Shown here piece by piece: positions 17,466-25,940 of a stretch of DNA of 64,000 bases (position 1 is its first letter; the number at the start of each line of letters is the position of its first letter). A program made the position numbers and the translations under genes. Under the pieces are notes generated by a model that was given only the letters and a program-made list of their open reading frames with translations, had not been told where the DNA came from and made no database searches. This stretch comes from Ciceribacter lividus (lineage in GTDB: Bacteria > Pseudomonadota > Alphaproteobacteria > Rhizobiales > Rhizobiaceae), in assembly GCF_003337715.1 (NCBI RefSeq), contig NZ_QPIX01000008.1, forward strand, positions 1-64,000, given 5' to 3'.

Positions 17466-17653
17466 ACGGACATCCCTGGATATTGTCCCTCGGCTTACGA
17501 TTGCCTTTTCAAACCGGCTGAATTCGCTGATGCCACCAGAAGGACCAGCTTACACCGCACAACCTGGAGCCATCTAAGCACGATACAAACATGCCACCAT
17601 CGACCCCCTCCTCTCCATTTGACTCCCGCCCCACCCTCAGTATACCTTCACCT

Positions 17654-17669
17654 CCAAATTGGCTTGACC
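17654..17669. promoter_or_regulatory. Candidate GntR-type operator and -35 element before the FadR gene
   Basis: CCAAATTGG (17654-17662) is a short palindrome followed by TTGACC (17664-17669) about 30 bases before the regulator's ATG. GntR-family proteins often autoregulate from such sites. The palindrome is short and this is weak evidence. Confidence 0.3.
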
Positions 17670-17699
17670 ACCTGACGACCTGATTGGAAAGTCGACGCA

Positions 17700-18458
17700 A
17701 TGGTGTCATCGATGTTCACGGTCATGGAGACGCGGCGGCTCTACCGCCAGGTCGCGGACCAGATGCGCAGCCTGATCGAGCGGGGCGAGCTGCCGGCCGG
17801 CTCGCGCCTTCCGGCCGAGCGCGAGCTCGCGCAGCGCCTCGGCGTCTCCCGGCCGACGGTTCGCGAAGCGCTGATCGTGCTGGAAGTCGAGGGCTTGATC
17901 GACATCCGCATGGGCTCGGGCGTCTATGTCGCCGCGCGCAAGGCGTCGGCGGCAGGCGCACCGCCCGAAGATTTCGAGGGTCCCTTCGAGTTGCTGCGGG
18001 CACGCGCCGTGGTGGAATGCGCCGTCGTCGAGGAGGCCGCCCGTCTCGCCCGGCCCGAACATATCGCACTCCTCGACCGGAACCTCGAAGAGATGGTGGC
18101 GGCGGTCGACGACCGGCACCGGGCGCTGGCACTCGACCGGGAGTTCCACGTCATTGTTTCCAGCATCATCGCCAACGCGACCCTCAACCGCTTCGTCGGC
18201 AGCATGCACGACATGCGCATGACGCCCTATTTCGAGAAACTGGCGAGCTATTTCGAGAACCGCCGGACCTGGCAGGCCGCGACGGAGGAGCATCGCGCGA
18301 TCCGCGACGCGATCGCCGCCAACGACCCGGCCGCCGCCCGCAAGGCGATGTGCGACCATCTGCAACAATCCGAACTCCGGCTCTCGGAGAGCTTCGGGGA
18401 AGACCATTCGTCCGAGACAGCCGCGACTGCGGCGGGAGGACAGGCCGGAGGACTTTGA
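17700..18458 (+). CDS. FadR-subfamily GntR transcriptional regulator
   Basis: The 252-aa protein has an N-terminal winged helix (LYRQVADQMRSLIERGELPA, then RLPAERELAQRLGVSRPTVR, residues ~14-75) and a C-terminal FCD ligand-binding domain with the metal-binding pattern DREFHVIV ... EEHRAIRDAI. FadR-type proteins usually repress a neighbouring sugar-acid pathway until a metabolite binds. It precedes a TRAP transporter and an idonate-dehydrogenase-like gene by 39 bases on the same strand and is the likely regulator of all of them. ATG 17700 is used; ATGs at 17712 and 17724 are alternatives. Confidence 0.85.
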   Translation: MVSSMFTVMETRRLYRQVADQMRSLIERGELPAGSRLPAERELAQRLGVSRPTVREALIVLEVEGLIDIRMGSGVYVAARKASAAGAPPEDFEGPFELLRARAVVECAVVEEAARLARPEHIALLDRNLEEMVAAVDDRHRALALDREFHVIVSSIIANATLNRFVGSMHDMRMTPYFEKLASYFENRRTWQAATEEHRAIRDAIAANDPAAARKAMCDHLQQSELRLSESFGEDHSSETAATAAGGQAGGL

Positions 18459-18497
18459 CGACACGTTCCAGCGACTTCAACTTGGGAGGAGAAAAAG

Positions 18498-19475
18498 ATG
18501 AAGTTCAGACTGACGATGCTACTCGGTGCGACTGCTGCAATTCTCGCCTCGGCGATCACCGCCCAGGCGGAGACGGTGCTCAAATGGGCCCATGTCTACG
18601 AAACATCCGAGCCCTTCCACACCGAATCGGTGTGGGCGGCGGAAGAAATCGCCAAGCGCACAGACGGGCGCTACAAGGTCGACGTCTTCCCGGCTTCGCA
18701 GCTCGGCAAGGAAGCCGACATCAACCAGGGCCTGAAGCTCGGCACCGTCGATATCATCATTTCCGGATCGAGCTTCGCCGCGCGTGAGTATCCGCCGATC
18801 GGCGTCACCTACTATCCCTATACCTTCCGCGATCCGGCGCACCTGATTGCCTATACCAAGAGCGACGTCTTCAAGAAGCTCGCCGCCGGCTACGAGCAGG
18901 CCTCCGGCGGCAACCATATCGCTGCCGTCACCTATTACGGCACCCGCCACACCACCTCCAACCGGCCGATCGCCAAGTGCGCCGACATGGCCGGCTTAAA
19001 GATCCGCGTTCCGGACGTCCCGGCCTACCTCGCCATGCCGCGCGCCTGCGGCGCCAACACGACGCCGATTGCGTTTGCCGAAGTCTACCTCGCACTCCAG
19101 AACGGCACCGTCGAGGCGCAGGAAAACCCGCTCACCACGATCGAGGCGAAGAAGTTCTACGAAGTCCAGAAGAACATCAGCCTCACCGGCCACATCGTCG
19201 ATCACCTCAATACGGTGGTCTCCGGCATGCTGTGGGCGAAGCTCTCCGATGAAGACAAGAAGATCTTCACCGAGGTGATGCAGGAGGCTGCCGAGCGCAG
19301 CACGAAGATCATCGAGGAGCGCGAAAAGGCGCTGGTCGACAAGTTCAAGGAGCGGGGCATCACCGTGACCGAGGTCGACAGGTCCGACTTCGAGAAGGCG
19401 GTGATGGAGAAGGTGAGCTTCGAGGAGTTCGGCTACGACAAGGCCGACTGGGAAGCCATCCGCGCCGTCAAGTAA
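18498..19475 (+). CDS. TRAP transporter solute-binding protein (DctP family)
   Basis: The 325-aa periplasmic protein captures an organic acid for a TRAP importer. Residues 1-24 are a Sec signal peptide ending in AQA. The mature part has LKWAHVYETSEPFH, PASQLGKEADINQGLKLGTV, the family signature CADMAGLKIRVPDVPAYLAM with the Arg that binds the substrate carboxylate, and VEAQENPLTTI. GGGAGGAG lies just before the ATG. It is followed by small and large membrane subunits. Ligand is unknown; the neighbouring dehydrogenase suggests a sugar acid. Confidence 0.88.
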   Translation: MKFRLTMLLGATAAILASAITAQAETVLKWAHVYETSEPFHTESVWAAEEIAKRTDGRYKVDVFPASQLGKEADINQGLKLGTVDIIISGSSFAAREYPPIGVTYYPYTFRDPAHLIAYTKSDVFKKLAAGYEQASGGNHIAAVTYYGTRHTTSNRPIAKCADMAGLKIRVPDVPAYLAMPRACGANTTPIAFAEVYLALQNGTVEAQENPLTTIEAKKFYEVQKNISLTGHIVDHLNTVVSGMLWAKLSDEDKKIFTEVMQEAAERSTKIIEEREKALVDKFKERGITVTEVDRSDFEKAVMEKVSFEEFGYDKADWEAIRAVK

Positions 19476-19550
19476 GACGGCACACGCCCATCGCGCCCGG
19501 TGCCTGCGTCGCCGGGCGCCCCCCTTCCCCGAGATTGGCGGAGTTTCCCG

Positions 19551-20123
19551 ATGAAGGAACAACAGCACGCTCAGGTCAGCGTCGAAGAGATGGCGCATGC
19601 CTTCGAGGAGGACACCGGCCCGGCTGACCTCTCCTCCTATGCGGTGGAGGACTGGCTCAACATGGCCGTCTTCTGGCTGATGGCGGCCTGCGTCTTCCTG
19701 CAGTTCTTCACCCGCTATGCGCTGAACAACAGTCTCGCCTGGACCGAGGAGATCGCCGCGAACTGTCTCGTCGTCATCGTGTTTCTCGGCTCGGTCATGT
19801 GCGTGCGCATGGCGCGGCACATCCAGGTGGACCTTCTCTACCGCTTCCTGCCACCGAAGATCGGGCGTCTGCTGCAGCTCCTGGTCGATTTCATCGTCAT
19901 CGGCTTCTTCGCCTACACGACCTGGCTGATGTGGCGGTATATCGCCATCGTCGGCAACGAACGCATGGTGACGGTCAACCTGCCGCGCGGCTATGTCTTC
20001 TATACCGTGTTTGCCGCCTTCGCGCTGATGCTGGCGCGCTCCGTGCAGAACTTCGTCAGGGACATGATCAACGAAAAGACCGTTCGCGAGCAGGCGAGCG
20101 AATCCGGCATTCAGGGGGTGTGA
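19551..20123 (+). CDS. TRAP transporter small permease (DctQ family)
   Basis: The 190-aa subunit has four predicted membrane segments: MAVFWLMAACVFLQFFTRYA, then ANCLVVIVFLGSVMCV, LLVDFIVIGFFAYTTWLM and VFYTVFAAFALMLA. NSLAWTEEIA between the first two is the conserved DctQ motif. An N-terminal cytoplasmic extension of about 45 residues is acidic. ATG 19551 has GGCGGAG at 19538-19544; the frame is open further upstream but without a ribosome site. It sits between the binding protein and the large permease, 3 bases before the latter. Confidence 0.85.
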   Translation: MKEQQHAQVSVEEMAHAFEEDTGPADLSSYAVEDWLNMAVFWLMAACVFLQFFTRYALNNSLAWTEEIAANCLVVIVFLGSVMCVRMARHIQVDLLYRFLPPKIGRLLQLLVDFIVIGFFAYTTWLMWRYIAIVGNERMVTVNLPRGYVFYTVFAAFALMLARSVQNFVRDMINEKTVREQASESGIQGV

Positions 20124-20126
20124 CAC

Positions 20127-21533
20127 GTGCTGCTGCTCATCGGATCCTTCCTCGCCCTCACGATCATCGGCACGCCCGTCGCCGTCTCGCTCGGCGTCTC
20201 GTCGCTCCTCTATCTTCTGATCTATGGCGTCGCCCCGGACATCATCGCCGCCCAGCGGATGATCGCCGGCGTCGAGAGCTTTCCGCTGATCGCCGTTCCC
20301 TTCTTCATCCTCGTCGGCAACCTCATGAACATCGCCGGCGTCACCGGCCGCATCTACCATTTCGCGCTCTCCCTCGTCGGCTGGATGAAGGGCGGCCTCG
20401 CACAGGTCAACATCATCGGCTCGGTCGTCTTCTCCGGCATGTCCGGAACGGCGCTTGCGGATGCCGCCGGCATCGGCACGATCGAAATCAAGGCGATGAA
20501 GGACCACGGCTATCCTGTGGAAGCCGCCGTCGGGGTGACGGCCGCCTCCGCGACCCTTGGCCCGATCTTCCCGCCCTCGCTCCCCTTCGTCATCTACGGC
20601 ATGATGGCCAATGTCTCGATCGGCGCGCTGTTCATGGCCGGCATCCTGCCGGGCATCGTGATGGCGGGCCTGATGATGCTGACGGTCTTCATCTTCGCGC
20701 ATCGCAAGGGCTGGGGCTCGGACACGCCGTTCGAACTGAGGCAGCTCGGGGCGGCCTCGCTCGAGGTCGCCATCGTCCTCTGCTTCCCGGCCGCGGTCTA
20801 CATGCTGATTCTTGCCGGCCTGTCGATCAACATCGCCGTCTTCATCGCGCTTGCCGCGCTCATCGCGCTCGACTGGTATTTCGATTTCCACGCGGTCATG
20901 GCCCTGATGACGCCGGTGCTGCTGATCGGCGGCATGACCATGGGCTGGTTCACCCCGACCGAGGCCGCGGTCGCAGCGGTCATCTGGTCGCTCTTCCTCG
21001 GGCTTGTCCGCTATCGCACCATGACCCTGCGCACGCTGGCGAAGGCGAGCTTCGACACGATCGAGACCACCGCCTCGGTGCTCTTCATCGTCACCACGGC
21101 GTCGATCTTCGCCTGGTTGTTGACCGTCAGCCAGGCGGCCCAGCTCTTCTCCGACTTCATGTTCTCGCTGACGGACAGCTGGTGGACCTTCCTGATCATC
21201 GTCAACGTCCTGCTGCTGATCGTCGGCGCCTTCCTCGACACCATCGCGGCGATCAGCATCCTGGTGCCGATCCTGATGCCGATTGCGGCCCGCTACGGCA
21301 TCGATCCGGTCCATATGGGCCTGATCTTCACGCTGAACCTGATGATCGGCCTCCTGACGCCACCGGTCGGCATGGTTCTCTTCGTGCTCTCGCGGATATC
21401 GAAGCTGTCGGTGGAGCGCACCTCGATGGCGATCCTGCCGTGGACGATCCCGCTGTTCGTGGCCCTGTTGCTGATCACCTTCATCCCGGCGATCACGCTC
21501 TGGCTGCCGACCGAACTCGGCCTGCTGCGGTAG
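20127..21533 (+). CDS. TRAP transporter large permease (DctM family)
   Basis: The 468-aa subunit forms the sodium-dependent transport channel. It starts at a GTG and has about 12 hydrophobic segments, with LLIGSFLALTIIGTPVAVSL at the start, VPFFILVGNLMNIAG, FSGMSGTALADAAGIGTIEI and NLMIGLLTPPVGMVLFVLSR as conserved DctM stretches. It pairs with the DctQ subunit directly upstream. Length is slightly above the usual ~430 residues. The next gene starts 10 bases downstream, so the transporter and the dehydrogenase are cotranscribed. Confidence 0.9.
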   Translation: MLLLIGSFLALTIIGTPVAVSLGVSSLLYLLIYGVAPDIIAAQRMIAGVESFPLIAVPFFILVGNLMNIAGVTGRIYHFALSLVGWMKGGLAQVNIIGSVVFSGMSGTALADAAGIGTIEIKAMKDHGYPVEAAVGVTAASATLGPIFPPSLPFVIYGMMANVSIGALFMAGILPGIVMAGLMMLTVFIFAHRKGWGSDTPFELRQLGAASLEVAIVLCFPAAVYMLILAGLSINIAVFIALAALIALDWYFDFHAVMALMTPVLLIGGMTMGWFTPTEAAVAAVIWSLFLGLVRYRTMTLRTLAKASFDTIETTASVLFIVTTASIFAWLLTVSQAAQLFSDFMFSLTDSWWTFLIIVNVLLLIVGAFLDTIAAISILVPILMPIAARYGIDPVHMGLIFTLNLMIGLLTPPVGMVLFVLSRISKLSVERTSMAILPWTIPLFVALLLITFIPAITLWLPTELGLLR

Positions 21534-21543
21534 AGGTGCGAGG

Positions 21544-22587
21544 ATGCAGACGCGCTTCGCACGCCTCTACGGCCGCCGTGACCTCAGGGTCGAGGATGCG
21601 CCGGTTGCGTCGCCCGGGCCCGGCGAGGTCCTCCTGAAGATGGCGGCGGGCGGCATCTGCGGCTCGGACCTCCACTACTATCAGGATGGCGGCTTCGGCC
21701 CCGTCAGGGTGCGCGAGCCGATCATTCCCGGCCATGAGGCCTCCGGCCATGTCGCCGCCCTCGGCGCCGGGGTCACCGGCCTTTCGCTCGGCGATCTCGT
21801 GGCGGTCAATCCGAGCCGGCCCTGCGGCACCTGCCGCTTCTGCCGGGAGGGGCTTCCGATCCACTGCCTCGACATGCAGTTCATGGGAAGCGCCATGCGC
21901 CTTCCGCATGCGCAGGGCATGTTCCGCGACTGGCTCACGGTGCCGGCGTTCCAGTGCCTGCCGGCGGGCACCCTCGTCGGCGCGGACGAGGCGGCCTGCG
22001 CCGAGCCGCTCGCCGTCTGCCTTCATGCAGCCGCCCGCGCCGGCGGCCTCGCGGACAAGCGGGTGCTGGTGACGGGCGCCGGTCCGATCGGCGTGCTCGC
22101 CGTCGCCGCCGCGCGCCATGCGGGGGCCACCGAGATCGTCGCGACCGACCTTGCCGATGCCGCGCTCGACCGCGCGATTGCCATGGGCGCGACACAGGCG
22201 ATCAACGTCGGGAAAGAGCCCGGTCGACTGGCGGCCTACGAAAGGGACAAGGGCTATTTCGACGTCGCCTTCGAATGTTCCGCCGCCGAGGCCGCGCTTC
22301 GCAATGCCATCGCAACGGTCCGGCCGCGCGGGACGATCGTCCAGGTCGGCGTGACCGGAGACATCACCCTCCCCCTGAATGCGCTCGTCGGAAAGGAACT
22401 CCAGCTCGTCGGGACACAGCGCTTCGATCGCGAGTTTGCGCTGGCCGTCGACCTCATCGCCGCCCGACGGATCGATGTCCGGCCGATCATCTCGCATAGC
22501 TTCCCTCTCGAAGAGGCAGTCGCTGCCTTCGAACAGGCTGGCGACCGCACAAGGGCCTGCAAGGTCCAGGTCACCTTCTTGCCCTGA
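21544..22587 (+). CDS. Zinc alcohol dehydrogenase, L-idonate 5-dehydrogenase-like
   Basis: The 347-aa medium-chain dehydrogenase probably oxidises L-idonate or a related sugar acid to a 5-keto acid. The catalytic zinc motif is CGSDLHYYQDGGFGPVRVRE followed by GHEASGHV, the form typical of idonate dehydrogenases. Structural zinc cysteines lie in PSRPCGTCRFCREGLPIHC. The cofactor loop is TGAGPIGVLAVAAARHAG, then ATDLAD, whose Asp favours NAD. It is the last gene of the FadR-TRAP operon, so uptake and first oxidation are linked. Threonine or polyol dehydrogenases of the same family are the main alternatives. Confidence 0.8.
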   Translation: MQTRFARLYGRRDLRVEDAPVASPGPGEVLLKMAAGGICGSDLHYYQDGGFGPVRVREPIIPGHEASGHVAALGAGVTGLSLGDLVAVNPSRPCGTCRFCREGLPIHCLDMQFMGSAMRLPHAQGMFRDWLTVPAFQCLPAGTLVGADEAACAEPLAVCLHAAARAGGLADKRVLVTGAGPIGVLAVAAARHAGATEIVATDLADAALDRAIAMGATQAINVGKEPGRLAAYERDKGYFDVAFECSAAEAALRNAIATVRPRGTIVQVGVTGDITLPLNALVGKELQLVGTQRFDREFALAVDLIAARRIDVRPIISHSFPLEEAVAAFEQAGDRTRACKVQVTFLP

Positions 22588-22735
22588 GTCAGTCCCGATC
22601 ACGGCCGGATTTTGCGGTCACGGCGAGATTCAGGCCGCAGATTTGCTGCCGACGCATGCCTCCCGTGCAAAATTTGATCTCCTGTTTTTTCGGCAAACGC
22701 CTAAATAGAAGGCGTCAGATCGAAGGACAAATGCT

Positions 22736-22873
22736 ATGAAAATCGGCAACGCAATCACCGAATACTTCCGCCTCCGCAAGGCCTATCGCGAACTCTCCCG
22801 TCTCGACGACGCGTCCCTGAAGGACATCGGCGTCTCGCGGTCGCAGATCCGCCAGGCCGTTTTCGGCCGCTGA
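22736..22873 (+). CDS. DUF1127 small protein
   Basis: A 45-aa basic protein starts at ATG 22736 with GAAGGA at 22722-22727. The sequence has RLRKAYRELSRLDDASLKDI and GVSRSQIR near the C-terminus, the DUF1127 pattern of an Arg-rich helix followed by a short LxDIGVSR motif. Small DUF1127 proteins are abundant in Rhizobiales, where some affect RNA turnover and nutrient-stress responses; the function of this one is unknown. It has its own upstream region and is followed by a strong terminator. Confidence 0.85.
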   Translation: MKIGNAITEYFRLRKAYRELSRLDDASLKDIGVSRSQIRQAVFGR

Positions 22874-22944
22874 GGCGAAGAGGCCCGGCGACGGGCCAAC
22901 CAAAGAAGCCGGCAGGGTGATCCTTTCCCGGCAGACGACGACAA

Positions 22945-22987
22945 CCCGGCCATGGCCTTCAAAAGCCCGCGGCCGGGATATTTTTTT
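22945..22987 (+). terminator. Rho-independent terminator after the DUF1127 gene
   Basis: CCCGGCC (22945-22951) pairs perfectly with GGCCGGG (22971-22977), and seven T follow at 22981-22987 after ATA. It lies 72 bases after the DUF1127 stop, on the plus strand. Confidence 0.75.
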
Positions 22988-23299
22988 GAAGGTCCCGCGG
23001 GAATCGGCAGAGCGACCTTCCTCGCCTCCCATCCTTCCCTTCCCCTTGCGTCAGCAGATATGGCCACCCGCCGCGCCCGAGGTCATCGGCAACTGTGGAC
23101 AAGTGCGGGCCGGCCCGAAGACTCTCCCGCAACCCCCTCTTGCTTTGTCAGAACTCAAGTCGTAGCGTCGGCGCACGTGCGAGTATTAGCTGTCTCTCCC
23201 AAAAGGAAGTCAGCTTATTCAAGCATTTACGAACATGAAACCCTGAGGAAAACGGCTCCTCAGGGCTGATCAACTGACAAAACAATAGGGGATATAACA
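22988..23299 (+). other. Non-coding stretch before the Opp operon
   Basis: No convincing gene in about 310 bases. GGGGAT just before 23300 is the likely ribosome site of the OppA-like gene, and GAGGAAAACGGCTCCTC (23244-23260) can form a small hairpin in its leader. No clear promoter boxes are evident. Confidence 0.4.
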
Positions 23300-24898
23300 A
23301 TGAACGCTTCACTCAAGCGAACCCTCAAGACGGTTCTGCTTTCCAGCACGCTGCTTGCCATGACCGCCAGCCTCGCTTCCGCCGAGACGGTCATCCGACG
23401 CGGCAATGGCGGCGAACCGCAGACCCTCGATCAGGCGCATATTTCCATCGACATCGAAGGCTTTGTCGTCCGCGATATGTTCGAAGGCCTGACGATCTAC
23501 AATCCGAAGGGCGAAGTCATTCCGGGCGTCGCCGAGAGCTGGACGATTTCGGATGACGGCACCGTCTACACCTTCAAGCTCCGCGGGGATGCCAAGTGGT
23601 CGAACGGTGATCCGGTGACCGCCGACGATTTCGTCTTCGCCTGGCGCCGCATGGAAGATCCGAAGGAAGCCGCCGAATACGCCAACATTCTCTATCCGGT
23701 GAAGAACGCCGAGGCCGTCAACACCGGCAAGGCTGCCGTCGACACGCTCGGCGTGAAGGCCATCGATGCCACGACGCTGGAAGTGACCCTGGAGCGCCCG
23801 ACGCCTTACTTCCTGCAGCTCGCCTCGCACTACGCGGCTCTGCCGGTCAACGCGGCCGTCGTTCAGAAGCTCGGCGCAGAATGGACGAAACCCGGCAACA
23901 TGGTCTGCAACGGCGCCTACTGCCTGACGGAAAACGTTCCGAACGACCACATCACCGCCGTCAAGAACGACAAGTACTGGGATGCGGCCAACGTCAAGAT
24001 CGACAAGGTGATCTACAACCCCTCCGAAGACCAGTCCGCCACCGAACGCATGTTCGAAGCCGGCGAGCTCGACGTCGTCTATAACTTCCAGACGGACCAG
24101 AAGGCGTTCCTCGAGGAGAAGCTCGGCAAGGACCAGGTCCTCGCCAGCACCGACCTCGGCACCTATTATTACGTCTTCGACAGCAGGCACGAGCCGTTCA
24201 GCGACGTGAAGGTAAGGCAGGCGCTGTCGATGGCCGTCGATCGGGACTTCCTCGCCGAGAAGATCTACTCCGGCGCCCAGCTCCCGGGCTATTCCTTCGT
24301 TCCGCCGGGCATGGAAGGCTATACCGCGGCAACGCCGGAATGGGCGTCGCTCGACCAGCTCGACCGCGAAGACAAGGCCAAGGAACTGCTGAAGGAAGCC
24401 GGCTACGGCGAAGGCGGCAAGCCGCTCAAGATCGACATCCGCTACAACACCAACGAAAACCACAAGAAGGTTGCCACTGCGATCGCCGACATGTGGAAGG
24501 CCGTGGGCGCGGAAGTCACGCTGCAGAACCTCGACGTGAAGTCGCACTATGCCTACCTGCAGGAAGGCGGCGCCTTCGATGTGGCGCGCGCCGGCTGGTC
24601 GGCCGACTATGCCGATCCGGAGAACTTCCTCAATCTTCTCGTCTCCTCCAACACGAGCTTCAACTACGGCCACTGGGCCAATGCGAAGTACGACGAGCTG
24701 ATGAAGGCCTCCTACGCGGAACGCGATCCGGCCAAGCGTATGCAGATCCTCCATGACGCCGAGCAGATCGCCATGGACGAGCAGGGCAACGCACCGTTGA
24801 TGGTCCACGCCTCGACCTGGCTCGTTTCCCGCAAGGTCAAGGGCTTCGAGTTGAACGCCGTCAACGAGCACCTGACCAAGTTCCTCTCCGTCGAATAA
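23300..24898 (+). CDS. Oligopeptide ABC transporter substrate-binding protein (OppA-like)
   Basis: The 532-aa periplasmic protein (SBP family 5) binds peptides for import. Residues 1-28 are a signal peptide ending in ASA. Typical features are NGGEPQTLDQAH, FEGLTIYNPKGEVIPGVAES, TFKLRGDAKWSNGDPVTADD, ERPTPYFLQL, PSEDQSATERMFEAGELDVV and ADYADPENFLNL. The length and the ADYADP region fit OppA/MppA proteins rather than DppA. It is the first gene of a four-gene operon with two permeases and a fused ATPase; a hairpin separates it from the permeases, which commonly gives more binding protein than permease. Confidence 0.88.
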   Translation: MNASLKRTLKTVLLSSTLLAMTASLASAETVIRRGNGGEPQTLDQAHISIDIEGFVVRDMFEGLTIYNPKGEVIPGVAESWTISDDGTVYTFKLRGDAKWSNGDPVTADDFVFAWRRMEDPKEAAEYANILYPVKNAEAVNTGKAAVDTLGVKAIDATTLEVTLERPTPYFLQLASHYAALPVNAAVVQKLGAEWTKPGNMVCNGAYCLTENVPNDHITAVKNDKYWDAANVKIDKVIYNPSEDQSATERMFEAGELDVVYNFQTDQKAFLEEKLGKDQVLASTDLGTYYYVFDSRHEPFSDVKVRQALSMAVDRDFLAEKIYSGAQLPGYSFVPPGMEGYTAATPEWASLDQLDREDKAKELLKEAGYGEGGKPLKIDIRYNTNENHKKVATAIADMWKAVGAEVTLQNLDVKSHYAYLQEGGAFDVARAGWSADYADPENFLNLLVSSNTSFNYGHWANAKYDELMKASYAERDPAKRMQILHDAEQIAMDEQGNAPLMVHASTWLVSRKVKGFELNAVNEHLTKFLSVE

Positions 24899-24912
24899 AG
24901 CACATGCAGGAC

Positions 24913-24943
24913 AGGCGGAATCCGGGAGAACCGGTTTCCGCCT
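24913..24943 (+). promoter_or_regulatory. Intercistronic hairpin between binding protein and permease genes
   Basis: AGGCGGAA (24913-24920) pairs with TTCCGCCT (24936-24943) across a 15-base loop that can itself pair weakly. No T-tract follows. Such structures commonly protect the upstream mRNA of the binding protein. Confidence 0.45.
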
Positions 24944-25016
24944 CTTCGCGTTTTCGCGCGTAGGCCGGAGGAACCCTCCGGCTTGTTCTGCTGTTTCCGG
25001 ATTTCAGGAGAGAGCA

Positions 25017-25940
25017 ATGCTGTCATTCATCCTGCGACGACTGCTGTCGTCGATACCCACGATCTTTATCGTGATCACCCTGTCCTTCTTCATGATGCGG
25101 CTGGCGCCCGGCGGCCCGTTCAACCTGGAGCGGCCGCTCGAGCCGCAGGTTCTCGCCAATCTAAACAAGGCCTTCCTGCTGGATCAGCCCTTGCCGGTGC
25201 AGTACCTCCATTACCTTGGCAACCTTCTCCACGGAGACCTCGGACCGAGCTTCGTCTACCGCGATTTCACGGTCGGAGAGCTGATCGCCAAGAGCCTGCC
25301 ATACTCGCTGATCCTCGGCTCCTGGGCGCTCGCCGTCGGTGTCACGGGCGGCATCATCCTCGGGAGCTTTGCCGCGATCCGGCAGAATTCGGCGTTCGAT
25401 CATCTCGTCATGAGCTTCGCCAATATCGGCATTACCGTGCCGAGCTTCGTCGTCGCGCCCATTCTTTCGCTGGTCTTCGCCGTCATCCTGCGCATGGCGC
25501 CGGCAGGCGGCTGGGGAGACGGCGGGTTCAACAATCTGGTCCTGCCGGTCATCGCGCTCGCCCTGCCGCAGGTCGGGATCTTCGCCCGCCTGACCCGCGG
25601 GTCGATGATCGAGATGCTGCGGGCCGACCACATCCGCACGGTGCGCGCCTATGGTCTTCCCCAGCGCAGCATCATCGTCGTGCATGCGCTGCGCGGCGCA
25701 CTGATGCCGGTCATCTCCTATTTCGGCCCCACCGCCGCGGCCGTGCTGACCGGCTCCGTCGTCGTCGAGACGGTGTTCTCGCTGCCCGGCGTCGGACGCT
25801 ATTTCGTCCTCGGCGCTCTCAACCGCGACTACACGCTGGTCATGGGAACGGTCGTCCTTATCTCCGTCTTCATCGTGGTCTTCAACCTGATCGTCGACAT
25901 CCTCTACGCGCTGCTAGATCCGAGGGTCCGCTATGAGTGA
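25017..25940 (+). CDS. Oligopeptide ABC transporter permease (OppB-like)
   Basis: The 307-aa inner-membrane permease has about six membrane segments. The N-terminal LRRLLSSIPTIFIVITLSFF is the OppB/DppB hallmark, followed by RLAPGGPF. The EAA loop that contacts the ATPase is HIRTVRAYGLPQRSIIVVHA. VVVETVFSLPGVGRYFVLGA is the second conserved stretch. It overlaps the next permease by 8 bases, so the two are translationally coupled and presumably form the heterodimeric channel. Confidence 0.9.
   Translation: MLSFILRRLLSSIPTIFIVITLSFFMMRLAPGGPFNLERPLEPQVLANLNKAFLLDQPLPVQYLHYLGNLLHGDLGPSFVYRDFTVGELIAKSLPYSLILGSWALAVGVTGGIILGSFAAIRQNSAFDHLVMSFANIGITVPSFVVAPILSLVFAVILRMAPAGGWGDGGFNNLVLPVIALALPQVGIFARLTRGSMIEMLRADHIRTVRAYGLPQRSIIVVHALRGALMPVISYFGPTAAAVLTGSVVVETVFSLPGVGRYFVLGALNRDYTLVMGTVVLISVFIVVFNLIVDILYALLDPRVRYE

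Noticed and set aside
18996..21314. A 772-codon minus-strand frame opposite the TRAP transporter
   Set aside because: Very rich in Asp, Arg, His and Glu with no known domain; it mirrors the hydrophobic codons of the permease genes.
23309..24871. A 520-codon minus-strand frame opposite the OppA-like gene
   Set aside because: Covers the binding-protein gene almost exactly and lacks any family motif.
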